Of a DNA stretch of 17,612 bases, positions 15,519-17,612 are shown one piece after another. A program made the position numbers and the translations under genes. The stretch is from Acidiferrobacteraceae bacterium (lineage in GTDB: Bacteria > Pseudomonadota > Gammaproteobacteria > Arenicellales > UBA868). The notes beneath the pieces are model-generated. The model worked only from the letters and a program-made list of their open reading frames with translations. It was not told where the DNA came from and did no database searches. Numbering within the stretch: the stretch's first letter is position 1; every line of letters starts with the position of its first letter. The stretch spans positions 186,672 to 204,283 of the forward strand of contig PAUU01000010.1 of assembly GCA_002713825.1 (NCBI GenBank). The letters are read 5' to 3'.

Positions 15519-16664
15519 GTGGCGCCGCGATTACGACTTGCCGTCGTTGCTGCTGAACCCTCCGGGGACCGTTTGGGAAGCGGCCTGGTTTCGGCTCTGC
15601 TGCGGCGCGCACCGTCTCTGGAATTGCGGGGGATCGGCGGCCCAGAATTGAGCCGGCTTGGGCTTCAGTCGGCCTGCGACATTCATGATCTATCTATCAT
15701 GGGATTGGAGGATCTGTGGCGAAAACTACCCAATGCTCTCAAGATTCGAAATCGTCTCATTTCTGACTTTAGGCGCGACCCGCCTGACCTTTTTTTAGGG
15801 ATCGACTCACCTGACTTCAATCTCAACCTCGAGCGGCGGTTGCGTAAATCAGGGATTCCAGTGATGCACCTTGTCAGTCCGACGGTTTGGGCGTGGAGGA
15901 GTTATCGGGTACGAAAGATCCGTAAAGCTGTTGACCGGATATTGGTCTTGTTCCCGTTTGAAAAAAGCTTTTATGAAAAACGCGGGGTGCCGGCTACATT
16001 TGTTGGGCATCCGGCGGCACGAGAGACTGCCAAATTGTCTAAAGAAGGGTCGAGAAAGCTTCTCGGACTCCCGCAAGACCAAAAGATTGTCTCTATTCTT
16101 CCGGGAAGTCGGGAGTCTGAAATCCGGCATTTGTCTTCGACGTTCGTCGGATCGATTCGACGGTTGACCGAGGCCGATCCGGCGCTGTCTTTTCTGATTC
16201 CGTTCGCGAGTGACAGAATCAAGCAGCAGTTTCTCAGTTTAGTTTCACTCGAAGGTCTTGCTCGACAGATTCGGCTGGTGGATGGACAGGCACGTGAGTG
16301 CCTTTCCGCCAGCGACGTAGCGCTGCTGGCGTCCGGAACGGCGGCGCTTGAGGCGGCGCTGGTTGGGTGTCCGATGGTGGTGGCTTATCGTGTCTCAGGA
16401 CTTTCTTATCGATTTGCCCGAGCTTTAGCATCCACCCACATCGTGTCCATGCCTAACCATCTTATGCCCGAGCCACTCGTGCCGGAATTTCTACAAAAAG
16501 AGGCAACTGAGGAAAACCTTGTCCCGGCGGTACTGCAACTGCTCGCGGACACTGGGGCTACAGACAGGATGCGGCACGCGCTTCTGGGGATTCAGGAGGT
16601 CCTGAACCTGGACACCAATGAACGAATCGTTGATACGATTTTGGATAGGGTGAAACGTCCGTGA
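15519..16664 (+). CDS. lpxB: Lipid A disaccharide synthase LpxB
   Basis: LpxB joins lipid X and UDP-2,3-diacylglucosamine into the lipid A disaccharide; it is a membrane-associated GT19 glycosyltransferase. The product is 381 aa (382 in E. coli). Motifs in order are AAEPSGDRLGSGL (11-23, usually GEASGD), GIDSPDFN (94-101, holding the Asp region essential in the family), SPTVWAWR (120-127), FPFEKSFY, FVGHP, ILPGSRESEI and ASGTAALEAALVGCPMVVAY. The GTG start is supported by a GAGG site. The substrate 2,3-diacyl sugar requires LpxD, whose gene is missing from this locus but must be elsewhere if lipid A is made. The stop overlaps the rnhB GTG. Confidence 0.95.
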   Translation: MAPRLRLAVVAAEPSGDRLGSGLVSALLRRAPSLELRGIGGPELSRLGLQSACDIHDLSIMGLEDLWRKLPNALKIRNRLISDFRRDPPDLFLGIDSPDFNLNLERRLRKSGIPVMHLVSPTVWAWRSYRVRKIRKAVDRILVLFPFEKSFYEKRGVPATFVGHPAARETAKLSKEGSRKLLGLPQDQKIVSILPGSRESEIRHLSSTFVGSIRRLTEADPALSFLIPFASDRIKQQFLSLVSLEGLARQIRLVDGQARECLSASDVALLASGTAALEAALVGCPMVVAYRVSGLSYRFARALASTHIVSMPNHLMPEPLVPEFLQKEATEENLVPAVLQLLADTGATDRMRHALLGIQEVLNLDTNERIVDTILDRVKRP

Positions 16665-17254
16665 CCCGCAGGTCGACTTCGGGTCTCGCGGGCGTAGACG
16701 AGGCGGGGCGGGGTCCTCTTGCAGGTCCTGTGGTCGCTGCCGCCGTGATTCTGGGGACTGACTTTCAGTATCCAGGCCTAGCGGACTCAAAGAAGCTCTC
16801 CAGGCGCAAACGAGAAGAGGCAGACCTCGAGATAAGAAAGGGCGTGCGAGCCTGGTCGATAGGGCTGGCGAGCGTCTCAGAAATCGATCGATTCAATATC
16901 CACGCAGCCACGCTCATCGCGATGCGACGGGCTGCGTTGGGGCTACCGTTTGAACCCGAAAGGGTAATTATCGATGGAAAATTTACTCCGGATCTTCCGT
17001 GGCCAAGCACCGCACAACCTCGAGCGGATGCCACTGAGCCGACCGTATCAGCAGCATCGGTGCTGGCTAAAGTCTTTCGGGATCGCTATATGCGTGAATT
17101 GGATGAACAATTTCCGGAATATGGCTTTGGTCAGCATAAGGGGTATCCTACCCGTCTCCACCTGGAGGCCCTTGAGCATTTTGGGCCGAGCTTCGCCCAT
17201 CGGTTTTCGTTTAGGCCTGTCCGTGAGGCTTTCCGACCACGAGGAAGACCTTGA
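16661..17254 (+). CDS. rnhB: Ribonuclease HII
   Basis: RnhB cuts RNA in RNA-DNA hybrids, including single ribonucleotides in DNA. The product is 197 aa (198 in E. coli). The active-site acids are D13 and E14 in GVDEAGRGPLAGPV, D105 in IIDGK, and probably D123. The usual GD before D123 reads AD here (RADATEPTVSAASVLAK). DSKKLS (42-47), the SAASVLAKVFRDR block and HKGYPTRLH confirm the family. The GTG start overlaps the lpxB stop as GTGA. dnaE follows after 41 bp, the conserved order in gammaproteobacteria. Confidence 0.95.
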   Translation: MTRRSTSGLAGVDEAGRGPLAGPVVAAAVILGTDFQYPGLADSKKLSRRKREEADLEIRKGVRAWSIGLASVSEIDRFNIHAATLIAMRRAALGLPFEPERVIIDGKFTPDLPWPSTAQPRADATEPTVSAASVLAKVFRDRYMRELDEQFPEYGFGQHKGYPTRLHLEALEHFGPSFAHRFSFRPVREAFRPRGRP

Positions 17255-17295
17255 TTGATTTTAGAAATCGCACTTGAGTCGAAGTGTTCGTGAGA

Positions 17296-17612
17296 ATGTC
17301 TTTTGTTCATTTAAACCTTCATACGGAATACTCCCTAGTGGATGGGATTGTTCGGATCGAAGAACTCGCCGAAGCGGCCGCGTCGGTCAACATGCCCGCC
17401 GTCGCCATGACTGACGTTTCCAATGTTTATGCCGCCATCAAGTTCTACCGAGCCTGTGTCAACGCCGGCATCAAGCCGCTCTTTGGTGTTCATCTTGATG
17501 TCTCGGATCGTGGCGCTGGTAAATCAGCTGGCCGAATTGGCCTCCTGTGCCGAAACAATCGAGGTTTTAAAGCGCTGAGTCATCTCTTGACCGACATCTA
17601 TACCGAGCCGCG
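17296..17612 (+). CDS. dnaE: DNA polymerase III alpha subunit (N-terminal part, cut by window edge)
   Basis: DnaE is the catalytic subunit of the replicative polymerase. Translation from the ATG at 17296 gives MSFVHLNLHTEYSLVDG, the start of the PHP domain. PAVAMTDVSNVYAAIKFYRA and AGIKPLFGVHLDV follow, both typical of DnaE1. About 105 residues are present; the polymerase, helix-hairpin-helix and OB domains lie beyond the window. Two in-frame GTG codons at 17284 and 17290 are alternative starts, since the first upstream stop is at 17275-17277. No strong Shine-Dalgarno picks one. The 41-bp spacer after rnhB shows no clear promoter. Confidence 0.95.
   Translation, partial: MSFVHLNLHTEYSLVDGIVRIEELAEAAASVNMPAVAMTDVSNVYAAIKFYRACVNAGIKPLFGVHLDVSDRGAGKSAGRIGLLCRNNRGFKALSHLLTDIYTEP

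Noticed and set aside
15786..15797. T-tract in lpxB as a Rho-independent terminator
   Set aside because: No GC-rich hairpin precedes it, and it encodes the conserved DLFLG segment within lpxB.

Overview
The window is a conserved chromosomal housekeeping block from a gammaproteobacterium. The gene order is (dapD-glnD-map, minus strand) / (rpsB-tsf-pyrH-frr-uppS-cdsA-dxr-rseP-bamA-skp-fabZ-lpxA-lpxB-rnhB-dnaE, plus strand). The order frr-uppS-cdsA-dxr-rseP is the Pseudomonas-type arrangement as I recall it; in Escherichia coli dxr sits between frr and uppS. The protein motifs are gammaproteobacterial throughout, but no gene is close enough to a familiar species for me to name a genus. I see no mobile elements, rRNA or tRNA genes, CRISPR arrays or clear Rho-independent terminators.

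Left arm (1-3730, minus strand): the start of dapD (lysine/diaminopimelate synthesis, cut by the window edge), then glnD (nitrogen-sensing uridylyltransferase) and map (methionine aminopeptidase). These read away from a 230-bp divergent intergenic region at 3731-3960. That region holds a probable rpsB promoter with a GC-rich discriminator and a structured rpsB leader RNA that fits S2 autoregulation.

Right arm (3961-17612, plus strand): a densely packed run of genes for translation (rpsB, tsf, frr), UMP phosphorylation (pyrH), isoprenoid and undecaprenyl carrier synthesis (dxr, uppS), phospholipid precursor synthesis (cdsA), envelope stress proteolysis (rseP), outer-membrane protein assembly (bamA, skp), fatty acid and lipid A synthesis (fabZ, lpxA, lpxB), RNA removal from DNA (rnhB) and replication (dnaE, 5' part only). 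Most junctions overlap by 1-4 nt or have gaps under 45 bp, which suggests one or a few long transcripts with translational coupling.

No undescribed multigene system is visible. The points worth a second look are departures from the standard block. lpxD, normally between skp and fabZ, is absent and replaced by a 63-bp gap. From that gap on, four consecutive genes switch from ATG to GTG starts. Ribosomal protein S2 carries an acidic, low-complexity C-terminal tail of about 88 residues. LpxA has Ile at the position that measures acyl-chain length. BamA ends in Arg instead of the usual aromatic residue.
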